Origin: Antedon mediterranea
Taxonomy: Eukaryota > Echinodermata > Crinoidea > Comatulida > Antedonidae
Direction of reading: 5' to 3'
DNA: 64,000 nt
NCBI RefSeq assembly: GCF_964355755.1
Contig: NC_092675.1
Span: 13,159,312-13,223,311 of the forward strand
Shown: piece after piece, positions 1 through 10,423 of the stretch
How the letters are laid out: every line of letters starts with the position of its first letter
Position numbering within the stretch: the first letter of the stretch is position 1
Made by a program: the position numbers and the translations under genes
Notes under the pieces: model-generated
What the model saw: the letters and a program-made list of their open reading frames with translations, nothing else
What the model was told of the DNA's origin: nothing
Database searches by the model: none

Positions 1-88
1 ACGTTTTAGACCATTTTGTGATTTTTGAAAAAACTTGTTAACATAAAAACACCAAAGTGCTTAGAATAGCTTCAAATCACATTTGGAG

Positions 89-176
89 ACGTTTTAGACC
101 ATTTTGTGATTTTCGAAAAAACTTGTTAACATAAAAACACGAAAGTGCTTAGAATAGCTTCAAATCGCATTTGGAA
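89..176 (+). repeat. Type A monomer, 88 bp (representative)
   Basis: The commonest unit (about 330 copies). In order it carries gttttagaccattttgtg, the 10-bp palindrome ttttcgaaaa, the 8-bp palindrome tgttaaca (with an HpaI-type gttaac), ataaaaacac, then gtgcttagaatagctt and a small dyad caaat-cgc-atttg, ending ttggag or ttggaa. It has three CpG positions: acgttttag, ttttcgaaaa and aaatcgcat. Recurrent A subtypes: cacgaaag (often in homogenous runs), cttatcaac with aaagggttt, tttttgaaaa, and A' (87 bp, ttttgaaaa, missing the C of the palindrome). No function is known from sequence. Confidence 0.95.
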
Positions 177-704
177 ACGTTTTAGACCATTTAGTGATTT
201 TCGAAAAAACTTGTTAACATAAAAACACGAAAGTGCTTAGAATAGCTTCAAATCGCATTTGGAAACGTTTTAGACCATTTTGTGATTTTCGAAAAAAATT
301 GTTAACATAAAAACACCAAAGTGTTTAGAATAGCTTCAAATCGCATTTGGAGACGTTTTAGACCAATTTGTGATTTTCGAAAAAACTTATCAACATAAAA
401 ACACCAAAGGGTTTAGAATAGCTTCAAATCGCATTTGGAGACGTTTTAGACCATTTTGTGATTTTCGAAAAAACTTGTTAACATAAAAACACGAAAGTGC
501 TTAGAATAGCTTCAAATCGCATTTGGAAACGTTTTAGACCATTTTGTGATTTTCGAAAAAACTTGTTAACATAAAAACATGAAAGTGCTTAGAATAGCTT
601 CAAATCGTATTTGGAGACGTTTTAGACCATTTTGTGATTTTCGAAAAAACTTGTTAACATAAAAACACGAATGTGCTTAGAATAGCTTCAAATCGCATTT
701 TGAG

Positions 705-782
705 ACGTTTTAGACCATTTTGTGCATTTCGATGAAACTTGGTTACACAAAAACATCAAAGTGCTTAAAATCACATTATAAA
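705..782 (+). repeat. Type B monomer, 78 bp (representative)
   Basis: B differs from A in the middle (gtgcatttcgatgaaacttggttacac for the palindromic section, read in two parts) and ends aaaatcacattataa. It is 10 bp shorter than A because agcttcaaat is missing between two AAT direct repeats. It lacks all three A-type dyads. Two main variants occur: caatttgtgcattt with cttgattac, and ccattttgtgcattt with cttggttac. B is nearly always followed by C, or by the D variant that starts tcgttttag. Confidence 0.94.
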
Positions 783-869
783 CCATTTTAGACCATTTTG
801 AGCATTTCGATAACACTTTTCACACAAAAACATCAAAGAGCACAAAATAGCTTAATATCGTATTTAAAA
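783..869 (+). repeat. Type C monomer, 87 bp (representative)
   Basis: C is diagnosed by gagcatttcgataacactttt (or acaattttc), cacaaaaacatcaaagagc, and a tail acaaaatagcttaatatcg ending tatttaaaa. The tail has a weak dyad, aata-tcg-tatt, in the same place as the caaat/atttg dyad of A. C always follows a unit with the B-like tail (B, E, F or T), except at 20933, where it directly follows D. The acaattttc form is the one that follows F or T; the acactttt form follows B or E. Confidence 0.94.
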
Positions 870-956
870 ACGTTTTAGACCATTTTGAGCATTTCGACAA
901 AACTTTTTCACACAAAACACCAAAGTGCTTAGAATAGCTTCAAATCGCATTTGGAG
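870..956 (+). repeat. Type D monomer, 87 bp (representative)
   Basis: D has a C-like front (gaccattttgagcatttcgac, or tttagac / tttagat), then aaaactttttcacacaaaac, and an A-like tail gtgcttagaatagcttc ending ttggag. It looks like a C/A recombinant, joined around the accaaag region (inference). It closes the B-C-D trimer (252 bp) and leads back into A or B. A variant with aaaataccaaag follows B directly. An 86-bp form (aaatttttcac) marks related copies near 31189, 40100, 40778, 51512, 53720 and 55090. Confidence 0.93.
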
Positions 957-1221
957 ACGTTTTAGACCATTTTGTGATTTTCGAAAAAACTTGTTAACAT
1001 AAAAACATCAAAGTGTACAGAATAACTTCAAATCGCATTTGGAGACCGTTTTAGGCCAATTTGTGATTTTCGAAAAAACTTGTTAACCTAAAAATACCAA
1101 AGTGTTTAGAATAGCTTCAAATCGCATTTGGAGACGTTTTAGAACATTTTGTGATTTTCGAAAAAACTTGTTAACATAAAAACACCAAAGTGCTTAGAAT
1201 AGCTTCAAATCGTATTTGGAG
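957..1221 (+). repeat. Block: partial X-type A units
   Basis: Three A units. The first two carry X-HOR markers: gtgtacagaat (1015), then an 89-bp unit with aggccaatttg and cctaaaaatacc. The third (1134-1221, gaacattttgtg) leads straight to E, so this X repeat is cut after two units. Confidence 0.9.
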
Positions 1222-1299
1222 ACGTTTTAGACCATTTTGAGATTTTCGAAAAAACTTGGTTACACAAAAACATCAAAGTGCTTAAAATCACATTATAAA
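1222..1299 (+). repeat. Type E monomer, 78 bp: A/B hybrid that opens each main HOR (representative)
   Basis: The front is A-like but carries gagattttcgaaaa in place of gtgattttcg; the back is B (cttggttacac, aaaatcacattataa). The unit before it almost always ends atcgtatttggag. I find 34 copies, starting at 1222, 2757, 3914, 5186, 6330, 13262, 15528, 18241, 20681, 21747, 23143, 26575, 27858, 30253, 31450, 31877, 33678, 36385, 39079, 40361, 41039, 42840, 44864, 46462, 49257, 51773, 53046, 54069, 55351, 56624, 58330, 59561, 60705 and 62325. It is the best phase marker for the main HOR. Confidence 0.93.
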
Positions 1300-2065
1300 C
1301 CGTTTTAGACCATTTTGAGAATTTCGATAACACTTTTCACACAAAAACATCAAAGAGCACAAAATAGCTTAATATCGTATTTAAAAAAGTTTTAGACCAT
1401 TTTGAGCATTTCGACAAAACTTTTTCACACAAAACACCAAAGTGCTTAGAATAGCTTCAAATCGCATTTGGAGACGTTTTAGACCAATTTGTGCATTTCG
1501 ATGAAACTTGATTACACAAAAACATCAAAGTGCTTAAAATCACATTATAAACCGTTTTAGACCATTTTGAGCATTTCGATAACACTTTTCACACAAAAAC
1601 ATCAAAGAGCACAAAATAGCTTAATATCGTATTTAAAAACGTTTTAGACCATTTTGAGCATTTAGACAAAACTTTTTCACACAAAACACCAAAGTGCTTA
1701 GAATAGCTTCAAATCGCATTTGGAGACGTTTTAGACCATTTTGTGCATTTCGATGAAACTTGGTTACACAAAAACATCAAAGTGCTTAAAATCACATTAT
1801 AAATCGTTTTAGACCATTTTGAGCATTTCGACAAAACTTTTTCACACAAAATACCAAAGTGCTTAGAATAGCTTCAAATCGCATTTGGAGACGTTTTAGA
1901 CCATTTTGTGATTTTCGAAAAAACTTTTTAACATAAAAACACCAAAGTGCTTAGAATAGCTTCAAATCACATTTGGAGACATTTTAGACCATTTTGTGAT
2001 TTTCGAAAAAACTTGTTAACATAAAAACACGAAGTGCTTAGAATAGCTTCAAATCGCATTTGGAA

Positions 2066-2143
2066 ACGTTTTAGACCATTTTGTGATTTTCGAAAAAAAT
2101 TGTTAACATAAAAACACCAAAGTGCTTAGAATCACATTATAAA
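2066..2143 (+). repeat. Type F monomer, 78 bp: A front with B-like tail (representative)
   Basis: An A unit (often cgaaaaaaattg or cgaaaaagattg) whose tail reads gcttagaatcacattataa. It equals A minus the 10 bp agcttcaaat, a deletion bounded by AAT copies. It retains 'tagaat', whereas B has 'taaaat', so it may be an independent deletion or a B intermediate. It is always followed by a C unit with acaattttc. Two tail forms occur, cattataaacc and caatataaacc; the second goes with cgaaaaagattg and marks a separate lineage (for example 15101, 20078, 27519, 31024, 39935, 53555). Confidence 0.92.
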
Positions 2144-2756
2144 CCGTTTTAGACCATTTTGAGCATTTCGATAACAATTTTCACACAAAAACATCAAAGA
2201 GCACAAAATAGCTTAATATCGTATTTAAAAATGTTTTAGACCATTTTGAGCATTTAGATAAAACTTTTTCACACAAAACACCAAAGTGCTTAGAATAGCT
2301 TCAAATCGCATTTGGAGACGTTTTAGACCATTTTGTGATTTTTGAAAAAACTTGTTAACATAAAAACACCAAAGTGCTTAGAATAGCTTCAAATCGCATT
2401 TGGAAACGTTTTAGACCATTTTGTGATTTTCGAAAAAACTTGTTAACATAAAAACATGAAAGTGCTTAGAATAGCTTCAAATCGTATTTGGAGACGTTTT
2501 AGACCATTTTGTGATTTTCGAAAAAACTTGTTAACATAAAAACACCAATGTGCTTAGAATAGCTTCAAATCGCATTTGGAGACGGTTTAGACCATTTTGT
2601 GATTTTGAAAAAACTTGTTAACATAAAAACACCAAAGTGCTTAGAATAGCTTCAAATCGCATTTGGAGACGTTTTAGACCATTTTGTGATTTTCGAAAAA
2701 ACTTGTTAACATAAAAACACCAAAGTGCTTAGAATAGCTTCAAATCGTATTTGGAG

Positions 2757-3913
2757 ACGTTTTAGACCATTTTGAGATTTTCGAAAAAACTTGGTTACAC
2801 AAAAACATCAAAGTGCTTAAAATCACATTATAAACCGTTTTAGACCATTTTGAGCATTTCGGTAACACTTTTCACACAAAAACATCAAAGAGCACAAAAT
2901 AGCTTAATATCGTATTTAAAAACGTTTTAGACCATTTTGAGCCTTTAGACAAAACTTTTTCACACAAAACACCAAAGTGCTTAGAATAGCTTCAAATCGC
3001 ATTTGGAGACGTTTTAGACCATTTTGTGCATTTCGATGAAACTTGGTTACACAAAAACATCAAAGTGCTTAAAATCACATTATAAATCGTTTTAGACCAT
3101 TTTGAGCATTTCGACAAAACTTTTTCACACAAAATACCAAAGTGCTTAGAATAGCTTCAAATCGCATTTGGAGACGTTTTAGACCATTTTGTGATTTTCG
3201 AAAAAACTTTTTAACATAAAAACACCAAAGTGCTTAGAATAGCTTCAAATCACATTTGGAGACGTTTTAGACCATAAGTGCTTAGAATCACATTATAAAC
3301 CGTTTTAGACCATTTTGAGCATTTCGATAACAATTTTCACACAAAAACATCAAAGAGCACAAAATAGCTTAATATCGTATTTAAAAATGTTTTAGACCAT
3401 TTTGAGCATTTAGATAAAACTTTTTCACACAAAACACCAAAGGGTTTAGAATAGCTTCAAATCGCATTTGGAGACGTTTTAGACCATTTTGTGATTTTTG
3501 AAAAAACTTGTTAACATAAAAACACCAAAGTGCTTAGAATAGCTTCAAATCACATTTGGAGACGTTTTAGACCATTTTGTGATTTTCGAAAAAACTTGTT
3601 AACATAAAAACACGAAAGTGCTTAGAATAGCTTCAAATCGCATTTGGAAACGTTTTAGACCATTTAGTGATTTTCGAAAAAACTTGTTAACATAAAAACA
3701 CGAAAGTGCTTAGAATAGCTTCAAATCGCATTTGGAAACGTTTTAGACCATTTTGTGATTTTCGAAAAAAATTGTTAACATAAAAACACCAAAGTGTTTA
3801 GAATAGCTTCAAATCGCATTTGGAGACGTTTTAGACCAATTTGTGATTTTCGAAAAAACTTATCAACATAAAAACACCAAAGGGTTTAGAATAGCTTCAA
3901 ATCGCATTTGGAG
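2757..3913 (+). repeat. Main HOR, short core with T: E-C-D-B-D, A-T-C-D, A x5 (1,157 bp)
   Basis: The core has lost one B-C-D trimer (417 bp instead of 669) and T replaces A-F. The D unit carries gagcctttagac (2940), shared only with 33861 and 43023, at offsets of 30,921 and 40,083, which also fit the T junctions. Confidence 0.9.
3262..3299 (+). repeat. Type T unit, 38 bp: truncated A/F fusion, 15 copies (representative)
   Basis: The sequence acgttttagaccat joins directly to aagtgcttagaatcac and the F tail. Against the intact A-F arrangement (1979-2143) this is a deletion of about 128 bp, with ACCA near both break points. The breakpoint (at gaccat/aagtg) is identical in all copies, so they descend from one event. 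The acc of the junction lies at 3271, 5952, 13776, 18755, 21369, 22765, 34192, 36899, 43354, 45643, 46976, 49771, 59096, 60327 and 62839. Five (5952, 21369, 22765, 59096, 60327) carry acattttag; ten carry acgttttag. Confidence 0.93.
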
Positions 3914-5185
3914 ACGTTTTAGACCATTTTGAGATTTTCGAAAAAACTTGGTTACACAAAAACATCAAAGTGCTTAAAATCACATTATAAACCGTTTTAG
4001 ACCATTTTGAACATTTCGATAACACTTTTCACACAAAAACATCAAAGAGCACAAAATAGCTTAATATCGTATTTAAAAACGTTTTAGACCATTTTGAGCA
4101 TTTCGACAAAACTTTTTCACACAAAACACCAAAGTGCTTAGAATAGCTTCAAATCGCATTTGGAGAAGTTTTAGACCAATTTGTGCATTTCGATGAAACT
4201 TGATTACACAAAAACATCAACGTGCTTAAAATCACATTATAAACCGTTTTAGACCATTTTGAGCATTTCGATAACACTTTTCACACAAAAACATCAAAGA
4301 GCACAAAATAGCTTAATATCGTATTTAAAAACGTTTTAGACCATTTTGAGCATTTAGACAAAACTTTTTCACACAAAACACCAAAGTGCTTAGAATAGCT
4401 TCAAATCGCATTTGGAGACGTTTTAGACCATTTTGTGCATTTCGATGAAGCTTGGTTACACAAAAACATCAAAGTGCTTAAAATCACATTATAAATCGTT
4501 TTAGACCATTTTGAGCATTTCGACAAAACTTTTTCACACAAAATACCAAAGGGCTTAGAATAGCTTCAAATCGCATTTGGAGACGTTTTAGACCATTTTG
4601 TGATTTTCGAAAAAACTTTTTAACATAAAAACACCAAAGTGCTTAGAATAGCTTCAAATCACATTTGGAGACGTTTTAGACCATTTTGTGATTTTCGAAA
4701 AAACTTGTTAACATAAAAACACGAAAGTGCTTAGAATAGCTTCAAATCGCATTTGGAAACGTTTTAGACCATTTTGTGATTTTCGAAAAAAATTGTTAAC
4801 ATAAAAACACCAAAGTGCTTAGAATCACATTATAAACCGTTTTAGACCATTTTGAGCATTTCGATAACAATTTTTACACAAAAACATCAAAGAGCACAAA
4901 ATAGCTTAATATCGTATTTAAAAATGTTTTAGACCATTTTGAGCATTTAGATAAAACTTTTTCACACAAAACACCAAAGTGCTTAGAATAGCTTCAAATC
5001 GCATTTGGAGACGTTTTAGACCATTTTGTGATTTTTGAAAAAACTTGTTAACATAAAAACACCAAAGTGTTAGAATAGCTTCAAATCACATTTGGAGACG
5101 TTTTAGACTATTTTGTGATTTTCGAAAAAACTTGTTAACATAAAAACACCAAAGTGCTTAGAATAGCTTAAAATCGTATTTGGAG
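3914..5185 (+). repeat. Main HOR: full core, A-A-F-C-D, A-A (1,272 bp)
   Basis: Full 669-bp core, then A-A-F-C-D and two A (87 and 88 bp). The B at about 4430 has gaagcttgg, making one of four HindIII-type aagctt sites (4448). The last two A units (gtgttagaat, gactattttg) match 58211 and 59442. Confidence 0.9.
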
Positions 5186-6329
5186 ACGTTTTAGACCATT
5201 TTGAGATTTTCGAAAAAACTTGGTTACACAAAAACATCAAAGTGCTTAAAATCACATTATAAACCGTTTTAGACCAGTTTGAGAATTTCGATAACACTTT
5301 TCACACAAAAACATCAAAGAGCACAAAATAGCTTAATATCGTATTTAAAAACGTTTTAGACCATTTTGAGCATTTCGACAAAACTTTTTCACACAAAACA
5401 CCAAAGTGCTTAGAATAGCTTCAAATCGCATTTGGAGACGTTTTAGACCAATTTGTGCATTTCGATGAAACTTGATTACACAAAAACATCAAAGTTCTTA
5501 AAATCACATTATAAACCGTTTTAGACCATTTTGAGCATTTCGATAACACTTTTCACACAAAAACATCAAAGAGCACAAAATAGCTTAATATCGTATTTAA
5601 AAACATTTTAGACCATTTTGAGCATTTAGACAAAACTTTTTCACACAAAACACCAAAGTGCTTAGAATAGCTTCAAATCGCATTTGGAGACGTTTTAGAC
5701 CATTTTGTGCATTTCGATGAAACTTGGTTACACAAAAACATCAAAGTGCTTAAAATCACATTATAAATCGTTTTAGACCATTTTGAGCATTTCGACAAAA
5801 CTTTTTCACACAAAATACCAAAGTGCTTAGAATAGCTTCAAATCGCATTTGGAGACGTTTTAGACCATTTTGTGATTTTCGAAAAAACTTTTTAACATAA
5901 AAACACCAAAGTGCTTAGAATAGCTTCAAATCACATTTGGAGACATTTTAGACCATAAGTGCTTAGAATCACAATATAAACCGTTTTAGACCATTTTGAG
6001 CATTTCGATAACAATTTTCACACAAAAACATCAAAGAGCACAAAATAGCTTAATATCGTATTTAAAAATGTTTTAGACCATTTTGAGCATTTAGATAAAA
6101 CTTTTTCACACAAAACACCAAAGTGCTTAGAATAGCTTCAAATCGCATTTGGAGACGGTTTAGACCATTTTGTGATTTTGAAAAAACTTGTTAACATAAA
6201 AACACCAAAGTGCTTAGAATAGCTTCAAATCGCATTTGGAGACGTTTTAGACCATTTTGTGATTTTCGAAAAAACTTGTTAACATAAAAACACCAAAGTG
6301 CTTAGAATAGCTTCAAATCGTATTTGGAG
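5186..6329 (+). repeat. Main HOR with T: full core, A-T-C-D, A'-A (1,144 bp)
   Basis: It has the same composition and length as 59561-60704. The segment around it matches 58-59.5 kb at an offset of 53,144. An open frame on the minus strand (5297 to 5103, GTG start) is satellite sequence only and is not called as a gene. Confidence 0.9.
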
Positions 6330-7426
6330 ACGTTTTAGACCATTTTGAGATTTTCGAAAAAACTTGGTTACACAAAAACATCAAAGTGCTTAAAATCACA
6401 TTATAAACCGTTTTAGACCATTTTGAACATTTCGATAACACTTTTCACACAAAAACATCAAAGAGCACAAAATAGCTTAATATCGTATTTAAAAACGTTT
6501 TAGACCATTTTGAGCATTTCGACAAAACTTTTTCACACAAAACACCAAAGTGCTTAGAATAGCTTCAAATCGCATTTGGAGACGTTTTAGACCAATTTGT
6601 GCATTTCGATGAAACTTGATTACACAAAAACATCAACGTGCTTAAAATCACATTATAAACCGTTTTAGACCATTTTGAGCATTTCGATAACACTTTTCAC
6701 ACAAAAACATCAAAGAGCACAAAATAGCTTAATATCGTATTTAAAAACGTTTTAGACCATTTTGAGCATTTAGACAAAACTTTTTCACACAAAACACCAA
6801 AGTGCTTAGAATAGCTTCAAATCGCATTTGGAGACGTTTTAGACCATTTTGTGCATTTCGATGAAGCTTGGTTACACAAAAACATCAAAGTGCTTAAAAT
6901 CACATTATAAATCGTTTTAGACCATTTTGAGCATTTCGACAAAACTTTTTCACACAAAATACCAAAGGGCTTAGAATAGCTTCAAATCGCATTTGGAGAC
7001 GTTTTAGACCATTTTGTGATTTTCGAAAAAACTTTTTAACATAAAAACACCAAAGTGCTTAGAATAGCTTCAAATCACATTTGGAGACGTTTTAGACCAT
7101 TTTGTGATTTTCGAAAAAACTTGTTAACATAAAAACACGAAAGTGCTTAGAATAGCTTCAAATCGCATTTGGAAACGTTTTAGACCATTTTGTGATTTTC
7201 GAAAAAAATTGTTAACATAAAAACACCAAAGTGCTTAGAATCACATTATAAACCGTTTTAGACCATTTTGAGCATTTCGATAACAATTTTCACACAAAAA
7301 CATCAAAGAGCACAAAATAGCTTAATATCGTATTTAAAAATGTTTTAGACCATTTTGAGCATTTAGATAAAACTTTTTCACACAAAACACCAAAGTGCTT
7401 AGAATAGCTTCAAATCGCATTTGAAG
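6330..7426 (+). repeat. Main HOR: full core, A-A-F-C-D
   Basis: Core 6330-6998, then A-A-F-C-D. It carries the HindIII-type site at 6864. It matches 15528-16624 (offset 9,198) and 60705-61798 (offset 54,375), both with the same site (16062 and 61239). Confidence 0.9.
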
Positions 7427-8428
7427 ACGTTTTAGACCATTTTGTGATTTTTGAAAAAACTTGTTAACATAAAAACACCAAAGGGTTAGAATAGCTTCAA
7501 ATCACATTTGGAGACGTTTCAGACCATTTTGTGATTTTCGAAAAAACTTGTTAACATAAAAACACGAAAGTGCTTAGAATAGCTTCAAATCGAATTTGGA
7601 AACGTTTTAGACCATTTTGTGATTTTCGAAAAAACTTGTTAACATAAAAACACGAAAGTGCTTAGAATAGCTTCAAATCGCATTTGGAAACGTTTTAGAC
7701 CATTTTGTGATTTTTGAAAAAAATTGTTAACATAAAAACACCAAAGTGTTTAGAATAGCTTCAAATCGCATTTGGAGACGTTTTAGACCAATTTGTGATT
7801 TTCGAAAAAACTTATCAACATAAAAACACCAAATCGCATTTGGAGACGTTTTAGACCATTTTGTGATTTTGAAAAAACTTGTTAACATAAAAACACCAAA
7901 GTGCTTAAAATCACATTATAAATCGTTTTAGACCATTTTGAGCATTTCGACAAAACTTTTTCACACAAAATACCAAAGGGCTTCAAATCGCATTTGGAGA
8001 CGTTTTAGACCATTTTGTGATTTTCGAAAAAACTTTTTAACATAAAAACACCAAAGTGCTTAGAATAGCTTCAAATCACATTTGGAGACGTTTTAGACCA
8101 TTTTGTGATTTTCGAAAAAACTTGTTAACATAAAAACACGAAAGTGCTTAGAATAGCTTCAAATCGCATTTAGAAACGTTTTAGACCATTTTGTGATTTT
8201 CGAAAAAAAATTGTTAACATAAAAACACCAAAGTGCTTAGAATCACATTATAAACCGTTTTAGACCATTTTGAGCATTTCGATAACAATTTTCACACAAA
8301 AACATCAAAGAGCACAAAATAGCTTAATATCGTATTTAAAAATGTTTTAGACCATTTTGAGCAATTAGATAAAACTTTTTCACACAAAACACCAAAGTGC
8401 TTAGAATAGCTTCAAATCGCATTTGGAG
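7427..8428 (+). repeat. Deletion-scarred block: A x4, A (68 bp), A'/B hybrid (77), D (77), A-A-F-C-D
   Basis: The A at 7778 is 68 bp: 20 bp are lost between two CAAA copies (accaaa joined to tcgcattt). The next unit (7846) is an A' front on a B tail. The D at 7923 lost the 10 bp between two GCTT copies (gggcttcaaatcg). All three scars recur at 16976, 17044 and 17121, offset 9,198. The F here has one extra A. Confidence 0.9.
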
Positions 8429-9395
8429 ACGTTTTAGACCATTTTGTGATTTTTGAAAAAACTTGTTAACATAAAAACGCCAAAGTGCTTAGAATAGCTT
8501 CAAATCACATTTGGAGACGTTTTAGACCATTTTGTGATTTTCGAAAAAACTTGTTAACATAAAAACACGAAAGTGCTTAGAATAGCTTCAAATCGCATTT
8601 GGAAACGTTTTAGACCATTTTGTGATTTTCGAAAAAACTTGTTAACATAAAAACACGAAAGTGCTTAGAATAGCTTCAAATCGCATTTGGAAACGTTTTA
8701 GACCATTTTGTGATTTTCGAAAAAACTTGTTAACATAAAAACACGAAAGTGCTTAGAATAGCTTCAAATCGCATTTGGAAACGTTTTAGACCATTTTGTG
8801 ATTTTCGAAAAAACTTGTTAACATAAAAACACGAAAGTGCTTAGAATAGCTTCAAATCGCATTTGGAAACGTTTTAGACCATTTTGTGATTTTCGAAAAA
8901 AATTGTTAACATAAAAACACCAAAGTGTTTAGAATAGCTTCAAATCGCATTTGGAGACGTTTTAGACAAATTTGTGATTTTCGAAAAAACTTATCAACAT
9001 AAAAACACCAAAGGGTTTAGAATAGCTTCAAATCGCATTTGGAGACGTTTTAGACCATTTTGTGATTTTGAAAAAACTTGTTAACATAAAAACACCAAAG
9101 TGCTTAGAATAGCTTCAAATCGCATTTGGAGACGTTTTAGACCATTTTGTGATTTTCGAAAAAACTTGTTAACATAAAAACACGAAAGTGCTTAGAATAG
9201 CTTCAAATCGCATTTGGAAACGTTTTAGACCATTTTGTGATTTTCGAAAAAACTTGTTAACATAAAAACACGAAAGTGCTTAGAATAGCTTCAAATCGCA
9301 TTTGGAAACGTTTTAGACCATTTTGTGATTTTCGAAAAAACTTGTTAACATAAAAACACGAAAGTGCTTAGAATAGCTTCAAATCGCATTTGGAG
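8429..9395 (+). repeat. Run of 11 consecutive type A monomers
   Basis: 967 bp of A units only, several nearly identical (cacgaaag ... ttggaaacg). The matching position at 17626 has seven A units and that at 12647 has seven, so copy number in this run varies between duplicated segments. Confidence 0.9.
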
Positions 9396-10423
9396 ACGTT
9401 TTAGACCAATTTGTGATTTTCGAAAAAACTTATCAACATAAAAACACCAAAGGGTTTAGAATAGCTTCAAATCGCATTTGGAGACGTTTTAGACCATTTT
9501 GTGATTTTGAAAAAACTTGTTAACATAAAAACACCAAAGGGTTTAGAATAGCTTCAAATCGCATTTGGAGACGTTTTAGACCATTTTGTGATTTTGAAAA
9601 AACTTGTTAACATAAAAACACGAAAGTGCTTAGAATAGCTTCAAATCGCATTTTGAGACGTTTTAGACCATTTTGTGCATTTCGATGAAACTTGGTTACA
9701 CAAAAACATCAAAGTGCTTAAAATCACATTATAAACCATTTTAGACCATTTTGAGCATTTCGATAACACTTTTCACACAAAAACATCAAAGAGCACAAAA
9801 TAGCTTAATATCGTATTTAAAAACGTTTTAGACCATTTTGAGCATTTCGACAAAACTTTTTCACACAAAACACCAAAGTGCTTAGAATAGCTTCAAATCG
9901 CATTTGGAGACGTTTTAGACCAATTTGTGATTTTCGAAAAAACTTATCAACATAAAAACACCAAAGGGTTTAGAATAGCTTCAAATCGCATTTGGAGACG
10001 TTTTAGACCATTTTGTGATTTTGAAAAAACTTGTTAACATAAAAACACCAAAGGGTTTAGAATAGCTTCAAATCGCATTTGGAGACGTTTTAGACCATTT
10101 TGTGATTTTGAAAAAACTTGTTAACATAAAAACACGAAAGTGCTTAGAATAGCTTCAAATCGCATTTTGAGACGTTTTAGACCATTTTGTGCATTTCGAT
10201 GAAACTTGGTTACACAAAAACATCAAAGTGCTTAAAATCACATTATAAACCATTTTAGACCATTTTGAGCATTTCGATAACACTTTTCACACAAAAACAT
10301 CAAAGAGCACAAAATAGCTTAATATCGTATTTAAAAACGTTTTAGACCATTTTGAGCATTTCGACAAAACTTTTTCACACAAAACACCAAAGTGCTTAGA
10401 ATAGCTTCAAATCGCATTTGGAG
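9396..10423 (+). repeat. 514-bp six-unit HOR, two tandem copies (A-A'-A'-B-C-D)
   Basis: Copies at 9396-9909 and 9910-10423. Each begins with an A carrying cttatcaac, then two A' (87 bp), then the trimer introduced by ttttgagacg. I see them as nearly identical, indicating a recent local duplication. Confidence 0.91.

Larger units (their letters stand above)
1..956 (+). repeat. Block: A x8, then B-C-D
   Basis: Eight 88-bp A units (1-704) and one 252-bp trimer (705-956). It matches 47179-48134 at an offset of 47,178, sharing the rare ccatttagtg (193 and 47371) and a tttgagacg junction before B. Bases 1-430 also match about 3474-3905. No gene or other element. Confidence 0.92.
1222..2756 (+). 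repeat. Main HOR: E-C-D-B-C-D-B-D, A-A-F-C-D, A x5 (1,535 bp)
   Basis: The full 669-bp eight-unit core (1222-1890) is followed by two A, F, C, D and five A. The second A (1979) has acattttag and an 87-bp length (cacgaagtgc). A closely similar acattttag arrangement recurs at 23900, 38124 and 41796. Confidence 0.9.

Noticed and set aside
89-176. CENP-B box
   Set aside because: The ttcg in ttttcgaaaaaac invites comparison, but the required CGGG half of the box is absent from every unit type.
3271-3285. T junction as an insertion-element boundary
   Set aside because: Both sides are ordinary monomer sequence in register with A and F, and nothing foreign is present. It is a deletion junction inherited by copies.
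5103-5297. Minus-strand open frame of 64 codons (GTG start at 5297)
   Set aside because: It lies wholly in satellite units (A tail, E, start of C), begins with GTG, and has no signal or codon pattern of a gene. It is one of only two frames of that size in 64 kb and stays open because of point changes (gactatttt, cagtttgag).
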